A stretch of 64,000 bases of DNA, taken from the NCBI GenBank assembly GCA_014825775.1, contig MVAQ01000060.1, positions 1 to 64,000 on the forward strand, read 5' to 3'. The number at the start of each line of letters is the position of its first letter. Positions within the stretch are counted from its first letter, which is position 1. The notes below the pieces were generated by a model that worked only from the letters and a program-made list of their open reading frames with translations, was not told where the DNA came from and did not search any database. Positions 9,950-20,800 of the stretch are shown piece after piece. The stretch comes from Krasilnikovozyma curviuscula (taxonomy: Eukaryota; Basidiomycota; Tremellomycetes; Cystofilobasidiales; Mrakiaceae). The position numbers and the translations under genes were made by a program.

Positions 9950-12900
9950 ATGAAGTTTCTTCAGAGGCAGTCTTCGACCTCATCCTTTGGCTCGTCCATC
10001 CACAGCCAGCCTGTCGAGAACAGAGCGTCGACCAACCGTGCGAGTGGGCAGCCCCAGTACAATCAGAGCTACAGCACGAACACCAACAGTGATACAACGT
10101 CTCGAACCGGTCACTATCTAAGGCAGACGACCTCCAAACGAAGCCTGAACGAGGCTCCTGCTGCAGGGCGAGCAGGAGGTCAGAGCATGTCGAAATCAAC
10201 ATCTGATTTCAATCTGAACCGGGTAAGCTTTTGAAAGTCCTGCCATTTCTTTCATATCTTTGGAGCCCCCACGATAGGTACCAAGCCAGTGGGTTGCTAC
10301 TAGTCTCAACTCTGCTGATTCTGCGGACGGATTGTTGTTCTACAGCCCAAAAGATTGAGCTTGCGTAGCCGTCTCGCTCGAAAAACTTCCAACAGCGAGA
10401 TCTCAGCTGGCTCTGAGCTCTCGTCAATCCCATTGAACGCATCGACAGAGTCAGACAGTGCGATGCCCGCGAACTACTCGCCGTACATCACCTTGCCTCT
10501 TTCCCTACCTCCTCCTTCTTCCCTTCTCAGTTCTCACCTTCCACCAGTATCCTCCCACACTAATTTCAACCCTTTCGGAAATAACACATCGACTGCAACT
10601 ACCCCTCTACGTATATCCAATGAGAAATTACCTCTCACCAAGTCGAACACCATCGCAACAGCATCCCCGCCTGCACCAATCCTGCCCAGCCCAAACTCAA
10701 AAGGCGATACGCTCGCCTCGCTGTACATGTGCTCTGGATTACCTCACTCGACAAATACCTGGACCTTGGCCGATGCAGAGAGCATCGCGGGTGTCAAGCA
10801 CAGCGAAGGCGCCGTGGGCAGGTTCTGGAAGGCTGAGGTCCTCGCTGTCAAAGTGAGCGCCTCACTCACTAGATCGTCTTCTTCCATTGGGAACCATCAT
10901 TTGAACAACAATGGAGGAACACCCAACCCGGCGTCAGCGCCGAAGGGAAACGGCACGTCGTCCGCTGCGCGTGGTTTTGAACGTAAACTCGCTGCGAAGG
11001 CGTTGAAGTTGAGCTTCACGAGGGAAGTCGAGATTGTTCGCTCGACGGTCAGACCAGCGAATACTTCGCACATGTTAGAGTTTGAGATTAAGGATGAAGC
11101 GGGTGGGAAAGATGATCTGGTTGGTGTACCGATGAGAAGTAGAGGAAGTATCGATAGCGAAGGAGGAGCCAAGTCGAACAGGTCAGTGATGGGGAAGCTT
11201 TATCTCAGTGTCAATATTGATGTGACAGCTCTTTTTTCTCTCAGCACAATGTACTACGGTGTCTGTTTAACTGGTAAGTCATGGCGCTGTTCCCTTCACG
11301 CTTTATTCATCGCACGAGAACACCTGCACTCATCACAGCGTCGTGTCTGATTTGCAGTCTGGACACGAGCGAGTGAAGCAAAATCTGCATACATCCAAAA
11401 AGTCAACTCTTTTGCTTTTGCCTATCACGCTCTCTGGCTGACCAGCCGGCTTTCTTTCAGACCCTAGAAGAAGCTGCTGCCGCAAGAACTCCCTCCGAGG
11501 CGCGAATTGGTTCAGGTTTCATTATCTCCGCGCAACAAACTCTTACCTACAACGACGGCGCTCGATCCTTCCTGAACTACGGAAGCGGTGCCATGTCGAT
11601 ACATTCGACGGATGCAGAGAGCGAGTCCGGGAACGAGAAGAGGGGCAGACAGAGCGCCGTCGAGAGTTTGTTTGATCCAGAATGGATGTCGAAGGGGGAT
11701 TTCTATATCCCTAGCTGTTTCTGCTTGATCAGTAAAGCTCCGGTTTATGGTATTCTGAGTGAGCGGTCTTCGTTTAGGCGCATCCTCGTTACGAGGGATA
11801 TTAAAGGTTTTGTCTTGAAATAGATGATTACTTGAGACTTTCTTGGGCTCAGTTCTCCACCCAAGCCACCAAGCATGACTTACAAATGAAGAAGGTACGG
11901 TTTGTGATTTTTCTGCGTTGCAATGCTCTATTTCTGACGTTCTCGGTTTGAGGATCAGATCTTAGCCCAACCGATGAGTCGTCCAGGCGATACGGTCTAT
12001 CTCAACATTAGTCCATCTACGATTCTCAGCTCCACCATGCCTGGTCTCATGGATTTTAACACTGGCTCATCACTCACTAATTTTCCCCTCTGGCCCCTCT
12101 TCCAGACGCTCAACGTCGACAATATCTTGATCATCCTCGACGTCGCGCTGTCTCCAACTGGAAGAGTTTTGGTCAACTCGAGGTTCCCAGCAATCCTAGG
12201 TGTAGTTGTTGGAGGTCTGAAGAGGCTATTAGAATTGAATAGCTGGACTGGAGTAGCTAGAAGTATCGTCAATGCTGTCCGTTCATCTCACACCAATTCT
12301 TCCCATAGGTTTACTAACTCCTTTTTTTTGTGTGTGTTTTCTCCCAGCGCGACGTTCAAATTTCACTCGAAGATCCCGGTCCATATATAATTGGGATCAA
12401 TACCGAATGCAAATACGTTTGCAAACCCTTGGCGTCTGACATTGTCGTTGTCGATTGCGACGTCAATTTTCTTTCTAACACTGCACCTCTACCTGGAACA
12501 TCAATGCACCACCGTCTTACTAGAGAAAAAATGAAGAAGAAGATAATGGTTGCTGCTTTTGGTGCTGAAGATATTAAATGGGAGAGAGAGATTCCGTCCG
12601 AGTATAAGGGAGCTTTCGCTGGTAAGTTGCAACCAGTGCTTTGTCTGTTGCGGTTTCTACTCACCATACCTCACTTTCGGGCCCTTGTAGGTGATCAAAT
12701 CCATGTGTTCAGTAAAGTTGAGGGAGAAAACATCATTCAAACTCTCACAGCGACTCCCCTCATCACACCATTGTGGTTCAACGAGACGAATGTCCTCACT
12801 GCGTTCAACAGGTATCTCCCAGATCTCAAAAAGAAACCTGGGTTTTTCAAGCGTCTTACAGGTGGACCCTTGCGATCTCAACCCATCAAGCTCAGTCCTG

Positions 12901-14531
12901 GAGAACTTCAAGCACAGAAGACGATCAGAGCACGAGCGAGTGCGTTTGTCGACGCTCGAGATATCCTTGAAGACCGTCTCGGAAGACTCAACCGTAGGCT
13001 AGCGTTCCTTGTCAATGAGACGGAGGTCTGGAAAGGTAAATTCAAGGAGTTTGAAGAGTATGCTACCAAGCTTGGTCAGGAAGCGACTGACCTCAAAACG
13101 AAGATGGATCAGGAAAGGAGAGAGAGTCGTAGATTGTCGAGAGTTGTCCTGGAGAAGGAACATGAGAAGGAAGATCTTAGTAAAAGTAAGCAGCGCTAAG
13201 TACTCTTGAGGGAGTGAGTTAGCTGGCTGACATTATTTTCTTTCCAGAATTGGAGGAAACCGAGAAGGCTAGAGTCCTTGTCAATCAGGAGCTTGCTGAA
13301 GTCCAGAAGAACATGGAGTCAGTCATTCTAACATTTCGTACTTGAAATTATCTAACTTGATCCTTCTTGGCTCATTGTAGATATGTCGAGAGGGAAAGAG
13401 ACGAACTCTTGCAAAGTATCGATTCCCAGCTTGACCAAGCTCTTCAATCTCTTGTCGACAGCCGGTACCCATTCAACTCCAGAGCAGTCACTCAGTCAAA
13501 CCCGAATTTTACTTCTCTTTCGTCTCGTATCGAACGATCAGCTGAACCACCAAGTGCCTTCGCTCTCACTGGAGATCTCAGCCAAGAAGGATCCAAACCA
13601 CCTCTGGAGCCTGTTACAGAGGAACGAGGCTCGTTAGATATCACCCTTAACCGACAACGATTCTCAGCAGCTGGTTCAAAAAGATCCAGTGATCCAATGG
13701 TAGATGGAGTAAGTAAGAGGATGATCGGAACTTCAGAAGATGTTTGTCGCTCTCTGAACGCGATTCAGCAGAAGGTTTGCACGCGTGTTATCGCCTTATT
13801 TATCATCAAGGATATTGATGAAGATTATTCTCGAATACTGAATATAGCTTGATGCCGCTCTGAATTCTATCAAGAATTCTCATACGAGATCTGACTCAGC
13901 CAGCGAAGAAGGCGATGCGGGCCTCAACTCTTCAGTCGTTTCAGCTCAAGACAGTCTCAACCGTTTGTCAATCTCATCAATGGGAGAAGATACAAACGTC
14001 ACCACCAGTAACACCACACCCACTATCTTGTCCAGAAACACCAGCATGACGAAAACAACTGCTCCAACTGAAATCGCAAATATCAACATCAACAGACGTC
14101 GCGGTATCTTTCCTGAATCCACAGCCCCCTTCCATCGCCCCAGTACACCGTCCGTGTCAAATGATCCGTCAGATTCGGAGGACTTCCACTCAGCCAACGA
14201 AGCGTACAGCAACACGGATGCCAACTTAGGACAAGACGAAGAAGACGACTCTTCATCTCCTGATAGCGATGAGGAAGAAGTCCCAGATCCAGATCTCACC
14301 ATGGTCAACCATAGTGGTACAAGAATTCCACGTCCCTTTAACGACAGCAGTAGTTTTGCGGATGGTAACGTCGTCTGTTTGAAGGATGTTCCATCAACTT
14401 CGGCAGTCTGTCTACCTCAAGCTTCGACTCTCTCTGCTAGTAGAGATAAAAAATCAGCTCAACCTCCCGTTTCTGGCCAAAAGGCTATCAACAGATTGAG
14501 TGCGTTCGGCGGTGGATCAGACTTGAAATAA
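9950..14531 (+). CDS. DENN (uDENN-cDENN) domain protein, probable Rab GEF
   Basis: Twelve exons: 9950..10222, 10346..11181, 11245..11273, 11358..11401, 11461..11758, 11824..11894, 11959..12276, 12348..12621, 12691..13185, 13248..13317, 13381..13774, 13848..14531; 1261 residues. After a Ser-rich N-terminus, the uDENN-like strand MYYGVCLT leads into FYIPSCFCLISKAPVYGIL. The cDENN core follows: FPLWPLFQTLNVDNILIILD, then ALSPTGRVLVNSRFPAIL and CDVNFLS. DENN domains catalyse GDP/GTP exchange on Rab GTPases and act in membrane traffic. A coiled coil (LEDRLGRLNRRLAFL onward to about residue 870) and an acidic Ser-rich tail follow. The fourth intron uses a weak GTCAAC donor and the seventh GTCCGT; all phases close. 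The Rab partner cannot be predicted. Confidence 0.85.
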
Positions 14532-14911
14532 ACGGAGTCGTCTGCCAATTTTTTGATACCTTTTTTTATCATGTCTTCAGCTTTTCATATATGACAAACA
14601 TCAGTCTCTTCTCTCGTCAGCGTCTCTATACAGTTCATTCTTGCGCGTCGTCGTTCAATTCATGCGCCTCGTCGAGGCGACGGCCCTACAGGCGGGCCTT
14701 CGCGTGAGAATTATCTTGCTCAAATCTTCCTCAAGCCAGCAAGCTTTCAACTCTCTCCAGCACCTCTGGGCCTGCTAGTTGCTTCAACCTGAGAGTGGTG
14801 AACGACCAGCATCTGCAGGTTTTCTTTTTCCCTCAATAGCAATAGAGCAGCCTAAGCTGGGGCAGAATTGGATAGTTCGCTGTCGAGACACGGTAGTAAA
14901 GGGGTGCTGCA
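14532..14911. other. Intergenic DENN to GT90 with short GC-rich hairpins
   Basis: 380 bases holding the DENN 3' UTR and the GT90 promoter. A perfect inverted repeat CGCCTC-GTC-GAGGCG lies near 14665, followed at once by GGCCC-TACAGGC-GGGCC. These could be protein-binding sites or hairpins; I see no coding or RNA-gene signal. Confidence 0.45.
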
Positions 14912-17606
14912 ATGCACAAACGGATCACTGGCCTTATGGGCAGCAATAGGAGGAACTCTCGAATGCTCTTTGTTCCCAACGATGCCCACCCTTTGTCAAG
15001 TCTACCTCGAAGGAGCAGGAGGAGGAACATTCTTATGGGCCTGCTATTCGGAGCGTTCTTGCTGTACCTGTTCCCAATCTTTGGCACGAATCCCTCCAGG
15101 GCCAAGGCAGGGAGTAAAATTATACTGAAGCAACCCAAAGAAGGAACTATCGAGGGCACGGATCTCAGCTGGGTTAAGTCGTTGGGAATGCGAAAGGGGT
15201 CGAAGAAGAAGGTGGTCATCAAGGACGTTCAGGCTAATGCAGCGAAGAAGAAAGCGAAGAAGCTAGCTCAAGTAGCAGCTGCAACTGCAGCTAAACATCC
15301 TATCATCAACGGCCTTCTCGAGGTCGACTTGAACTTGGCAGCCACCCAGCACCCGATTTACCAGCTCGTCGAGGATGCCAAAACCGAGTGGGAAGCCAAA
15401 AACGCCAGACAGAGTCGAACTTTGGGTGAAGCTGTCAAGGAGTACCAGAGAAGACATGGAAGGAGACCTCCTAAAGGTTTTGATCACTGGTGGAATTACG
15501 TCCAGTGAGAGCCGTTTCATTCGCCGCAGCCTCTGCTAGCCTTCACTTCTGATCAGCCCCTTCTTCACGCAGAGAGCACGATGTTCAGCTCCCAGATGAG
15601 TTCGACCAAATCATGCGTGATCTTACACCGTTCTACGCTTATCGCCCTCAGGATCTTCGCAAAATCAACCAACGTCTGATGAAGGAGAAGCAATACACCG
15701 CGACGATATCAGTTAAAGATGGCCGTGCATTCTCTCACAATCTGAACTTCCCGACAGATTGGGAGACGAATCCTCTCGCTCACAAAGGTTCCATCGAACG
15801 TTGTGACGGCCAGGTGGCTCACATCAAGGACGTCGCCAAATACATCTCCGACTTCGACGCCGTCTTCAATATCCACGACACTCCATTAAGCTTCGTCAGT
15901 GCTGGACATTTGAGAGAGCTACAAGATCTGGTTGCTGATGGCGAATGTGAGGACTGAAGCTATTCTTCAGGTTAAGAACAAGATAACTTATCTTTCCTCT
16001 CCCCCTCTCAGTTTTCGATCCTGGTGAAGAAGCCGACCGTGGATTCTCTTCTTGGGGAGCTGCTTGTCCATCCTCGTCCGCTCTTCATTCTGCGAAGCCA
16101 GAGAATCTTACCTGGCCATATCAACCTGCTGACCTACCCAAATCCTTCATCAAATCTCACGTCGACACTATGAACCTCTGTGAACACCCTGAAGTGATCC
16201 AACTCCATGCTACCACTGCCGGTGTCAACCCACTGCCTCAAGACGAACTGCTCCCGATTTTCTCTTTGAGCAAGACGGCTTTGCATTCTGACATCGGTGT
16301 CATTCCTGACGAACAGTGGGGAGAGGAAGTAATCGACGACAGGCTTCCGTGGGCGACTAAGAACATGTCTAAGCTTATTTGGGTTAGTCGTTCTTTTTGA
16401 ATATTTTTTAAATTTGTTGGGTAAATACAACAGATGCTCGCCTCATTTCTGACTAATCAATTTTGGTAGAGGGGACGTAACACTGGCGCTCAACACAACA
16501 AGAAGGTTCCATGGAGACTCTTCCACCGATCCCGACTAGCTCATATGGTCAGAGATGATCTAAACGAGAAGATCCCTGTTCTTCCAGCGCCTAAGTCCAA
16601 AGCTATTTCCACCAAGCTGAAGCTTCAAGATGTGACTTTGAACGTGGCTCAAAACCAGCTGACGGAGAGGCTGCTCGATATTGGTTTAGCATACGAAGCA
16701 GTTCGTAAGTAGCTATGTCTCACATTTCATCATCAAATGGGCTTGACTCTGATTTCATTGTTTGTTGGCGCTCCCTTCAAATATTCCCTCTATTCGACTT
16801 CTAGAATGTAAGCGACCCATCTATAACATCAATTTAACCCCCTTCAGAAAATAAACACTAATCTTCCATCAATTATCAGGTGACCAAAAGGATGGAACTT
16901 GCGACGACATTGTCAAAGAGCTCGTTTTTGCACCAGTCATGACATATGAACTGGAAAAGTATTGTCGATATATCTTGGATATCGTGAGTCTAGCCTCTTA
17001 CAAATATCGTTACGAAGCATTCTCACTCTTTTTTGCAACTTTTAGGACGGTAACGCGTGGAGTGCTCGATTCAAACGGGTCCTCACCACTGGTTCTTTGA
17101 TTCTCAAAGGAACAATTTTCCCTGAATGTGAGTTGAACATCTCCACCCATCACCAACATGCGACATTGGAAACTCGCTGACTGGTGTCTCTGTTGTTCAG
17201 GGTGGAATGACCGTATCCAGCCGTGGTACCACTACATCCCAGTCAAGGTCGACTACGGCGACGTGTACGATATCATGACTTTCGTAAGTTTCGCTCTTTG
17301 ATCCTGCTGGATCAATCGAACACAGTATCTCTAATTTGTTCTATTTAGATACTCGGTGATGGCACAGAAGGTAGTGGAGAGGAAAAAATTGCTCGAGAGA
17401 TAGCTGCCAATGGTAAGCATTGGAGTTTGAACAGCTGGCGAAGAGAAGATATGGTGAGTAATTCATAAGTGCTCTTTAACTTTCTCGTACTCACTGGCGT
17501 CCATTACTTTCTGCAGACTGCGTACATGTTCAGATTGTGGCTGGAATGGGCGAGAATCCTTTCGCTTGATCGAGAGTCGATGGATTTTATTTATGAGGGG
17601 AATTAG
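14912..17606 (+). CDS. GT90 (CAP10-type) glycosyltransferase, type II membrane protein
   Basis: Exons 14912..15504, 15573..15946, 16012..16382, 16470..16704, 16805..16807 (three-base microexon), 16880..16983, 17046..17127, 17201..17283, 17349..17453, 17517..17606; 679 residues. A basic N-terminus and one membrane anchor (MGLLFGAFLLYLFPIF, about residues 42-57) precede a lysine/alanine-rich stem. The CAP10/GT90 hallmarks follow: EYQRRHGRRPPKGFDHWW, AVQCDQKDGTCDDIVKEL, LDIDGNAWSARFKRVLTTGS and ILKGTIFPEWWNDRIQPWYH. The family includes the Cryptococcus capsule protein Cap10 and xylosyltransferase Cxt1, acting on glycans in the Golgi lumen; this gene's donor and acceptor cannot be told. The microexon supplies the QC of QCD, pairing with the later GTC cysteine. 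Confidence 0.88.
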
Positions 17607-17828
17607 AGACTCTATGTTTGAGTCTCAAGTAGCAGGAAACCGTAGAGCTATCTATTTATCTATTCATTCGTACATCAGTGCTGCTGCTACATTGTAGCGT
17701 GAGACTCATATTCGCGTGCAAGAGAGCTTTGCCCTGACGCGTCGTCGCGCGCCTCTGATACACCGCACCGTGCTATCTCTCGACGAGCATCAATCCATTT
17801 CGTTAATTTCCCTAGATTCTGTTCCAGG
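17607..17828. promoter_or_regulatory. SMC1 promoter with an MluI cell-cycle box
   Basis: The 222 bases before the SMC1 start carry ACGCGT at 17737..17742 inside TGACGCGTCG, followed by a CpG-rich run to about 17753. This is the consensus of the fungal MBF (Swi6/Mbp1-type) cell-cycle box that drives G1/S transcription of cohesin and replication genes in yeasts. The match is seen directly; function here is inferred. Confidence 0.45.
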
Positions 17829-20800
17829 ATGGTATGTAGTCTTCGGGTTGGATGAGGATGAGAAGATGAATCTCTGTGCTGACAATTTGGTTTTCTCTAG
17901 CCTCTTACACGGTTGGAACTTCAGGATTTCAAGTTAGTATTTCCACCGGCTAGCTTTTCTCTAGCCCTCTCTCGATGCTGAAGTTGTGCTCGCAATTGAA
18001 CTTAGATCCTATCGGGGCCACCAAGTGATTGCTCCCCTGTCATCGTTCACGTCAATCATCGGTCCCAATGGCTCAGGAAAATCCAACCTTATGGACGCAA
18101 TTTCTTTCGTCTTGGGTGTTAAGTCAGCCCAGCTTCGTTCTAGACAGCTCAAAGATCTCATATATCGAGGCAGGAAGCTTCAGGTGGAAGCTCAAGATAC
18201 TACTGTAGATGCTGAAGAACCTGAAGAAGGGGAAGAAGAAGGCGGTGAGGGAAGTGCGGACAGGGCGTGGGTCATGGCTGTTTACCTGGACGACAACGGA
18301 AAAGAGTTCAGATACCAGAGAACGTGAGTTCACTCTTTCTAAAGTTTTGTGGATACTAGTGACTGATCCCTGTGACTAACAACACTGTTGGTGTTCCTTT
18401 ACATTCGCACCCACCTGCAGTGTTTCCTTATCTGGGTCTTCTACCTACGCAATTAACGGCAAAATTGTCACTTATACTACCTATAACCAGTCATTAGAGA
18501 AACAGAACATCCTCGTCAAAGCGAAGAACTTCCTTGTCTTTCAAGTCAGTCCCTCTCTGTGACTCGCATATCTGAACTCGAGCCCCCTGAACTTATTACT
18601 AAGTACTCCTCTCAATCTTACAGGGTGATGTAGAAGCTATTGCTCGACAATCTCCCAAGGAACTGTGCAGACTCGTCGAACAAATCTCTGGCTCATTGGA
18701 TCTGGCGCAGGAATATGAAGCCCTTCAAGCTAGGCTTGAAAAGGCCACAGCTGCTAGCACTGAGAACTTCCACAACAAGAGAGAAATTACGAAGGAGTTC
18801 AAAGCCTGGAGAGAGTTCAAGACGGAGGTCGGGAAGAAGTCAAAGCTTGAACGAGAACGAGTGCGTGCAATAGTCCCTCAACAGTTTCTCTCTTTCTGCC
18901 CATAACACTTGCTGACATCTGGCACTCTTTCTCAGGATAATCTCAAAATTCAGCACGTTCTATGGCGCCTCTTTCACATAGAGAAATCTCTAGATGAAAC
19001 CAAAGAAGAGATGGAAATCAAAGACACCGAGATTAAGAAGGTCAGAAAGGAAGTGTCCTTACTCGAAACCAATGTTCGTGAAGCCAGAAAAGACCAGGGC
19101 GTTGCTCATCAAGAAATCGCTAAGCAGGAGAAAGTAATTAAGAAGAAAGAGAAAGCGCTTGAAGCTGAAGTTTGTCCTCATTTCTTTTGGTCCCAGAACA
19201 AGATATTAACTACCTTCCTTGAATTTCCTTAGAGACCTAAACTAGCTGCTATTGAGACCCAAGCATCACACTCTCTGAGGAAAGCAGAGAACGCAGAGTC
19301 TCAAGCGAAGAGGGTCGTAAACGATGTCAAGCGACAGGAAGACACCCTGAAAAGCCTCAAAAGTGATCTTGCAGTTGTAGAGAAGGCCTCCAAGCAGGCT
19401 CAAGATGCAGCTAGAAAGGCTAGTCAGAAGCAAGGTAGAGCTATGAGCGAAGATGATTTGGGGGAGTACAGGAAATTGTTCGCATAATCTTTTACGCACT
19501 CTGTCTCTCGCCCGCTCACTTATTAACTCTCGGCTTGTTTACAGAAAATCTACTGCACACGGTCAAAACGCTGAAGAGCGTCAGCAGCTTGACGGTCTAA
19601 GGCGACAACACAAGAAGCTCAGAGGAGAGAAAGATGAGGGGGAAGAACGCTTAAGAGGTCTCCAACTTGAAAGCCAGAAGTTGAAAGATGAGATTAGAGA
19701 GCTCGAAAGGCGACGTGAGGGGGTAAGTTTCTAAAGAAGAAATTTACCTGGCATTGTGCCTGACTGACTTGGCTGCGCTTTCCAGGTTGAAATAAAGATG
19801 TCCACTTTGAAACAGTCAAGCAACATGTCTAAGCAAGAACTCAAGAAGATTCAAGCAGAGCGTACCCGAATTCAGTGAGCATTTCCGATTCCTACTTACG
19901 ACAACCTCCACTATCGCTCACGGCCTTTGTCCCTTTTTCTAATCCACAGCCAACTTGAAACTGAAACAAATGAAAAGCTCATGATTTGTTACAATAAACT
20001 TCAACAAGCCAAAGCTGACCGAAATGAAACGGAGAAGGAGACCAAGATGAAGGAGACTGTGGCACAGCTGAAGAGACTTTTCCCAGGCTAGTAGTATCTA
20101 CCAGCGCCTTGACACTCGGACAGAAAACTAAAGATGATCTTTTTGGCTGACTAGGCGTCCACGGTCGCGTCATTGATCTCTGCAAGCCAACACAGAACAA
20201 ATATCAGACAGCTGTCTCTATTATTCTCGGTAGAAACATCGACAGTGTTGTTATTGATCATGAGAAGACCGCAATTGAATGCATCTCGGTGAGTTCTGCC
20301 ATCCGTCTCGATTTCAAGTTTTGCATCCTTATGCTTCTTCATCCATTACAGTTCCTTCGATCTCAGCAACTTGGACAGCTCACCTTCATACCACTTGACT
20401 CTATCCAAATCAAACCCACCAACGACAAGTACCGCTCCTTCGCCAAAGGAGCTCGATTGGCTATCGATGTCATTGAATTCTCTCCCGCTCATCAAGGTGC
20501 CATGCAATTTGCTTGTGGGAACTCCTTAGTCTGTGACACGATGGATGTTGCTAGATTTGTCTGTTACGAAAAGAGCCAAGATGTGAAAGGTGGGCAGTCG
20601 TTGTCGCGTCATTGATTTCAAGGCTCCTGACTATTTGTGATTACCAGCTGTTACTTTGGAAGGAACTGTCATTCACAAGAGTGGTTCAATTACTGGTGGT
20701 CAAAGTTCTGCGGGTACCGGCAGAAAATGGGACGACAATGAAGTCGCAGGTAAGTGCAATAGCCTTCCTCAAATTATCGCCTCCCTGACCCAGCTACCTC

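Noticed and set aside
14640..14710. tRNA or structured RNA from the two GC-rich hairpins
   Set aside because: The hairpins are short and there is no tRNA A/B box pattern or cloverleaf.
18006..18327. SMC1 starting at an in-frame ATG-like codon within 17986-18006 ([11 protein letters not shown])
   Set aside because: Those codons lie in the second intron; splicing through 17829 and 17901 gives the conserved Smc1 start instead.
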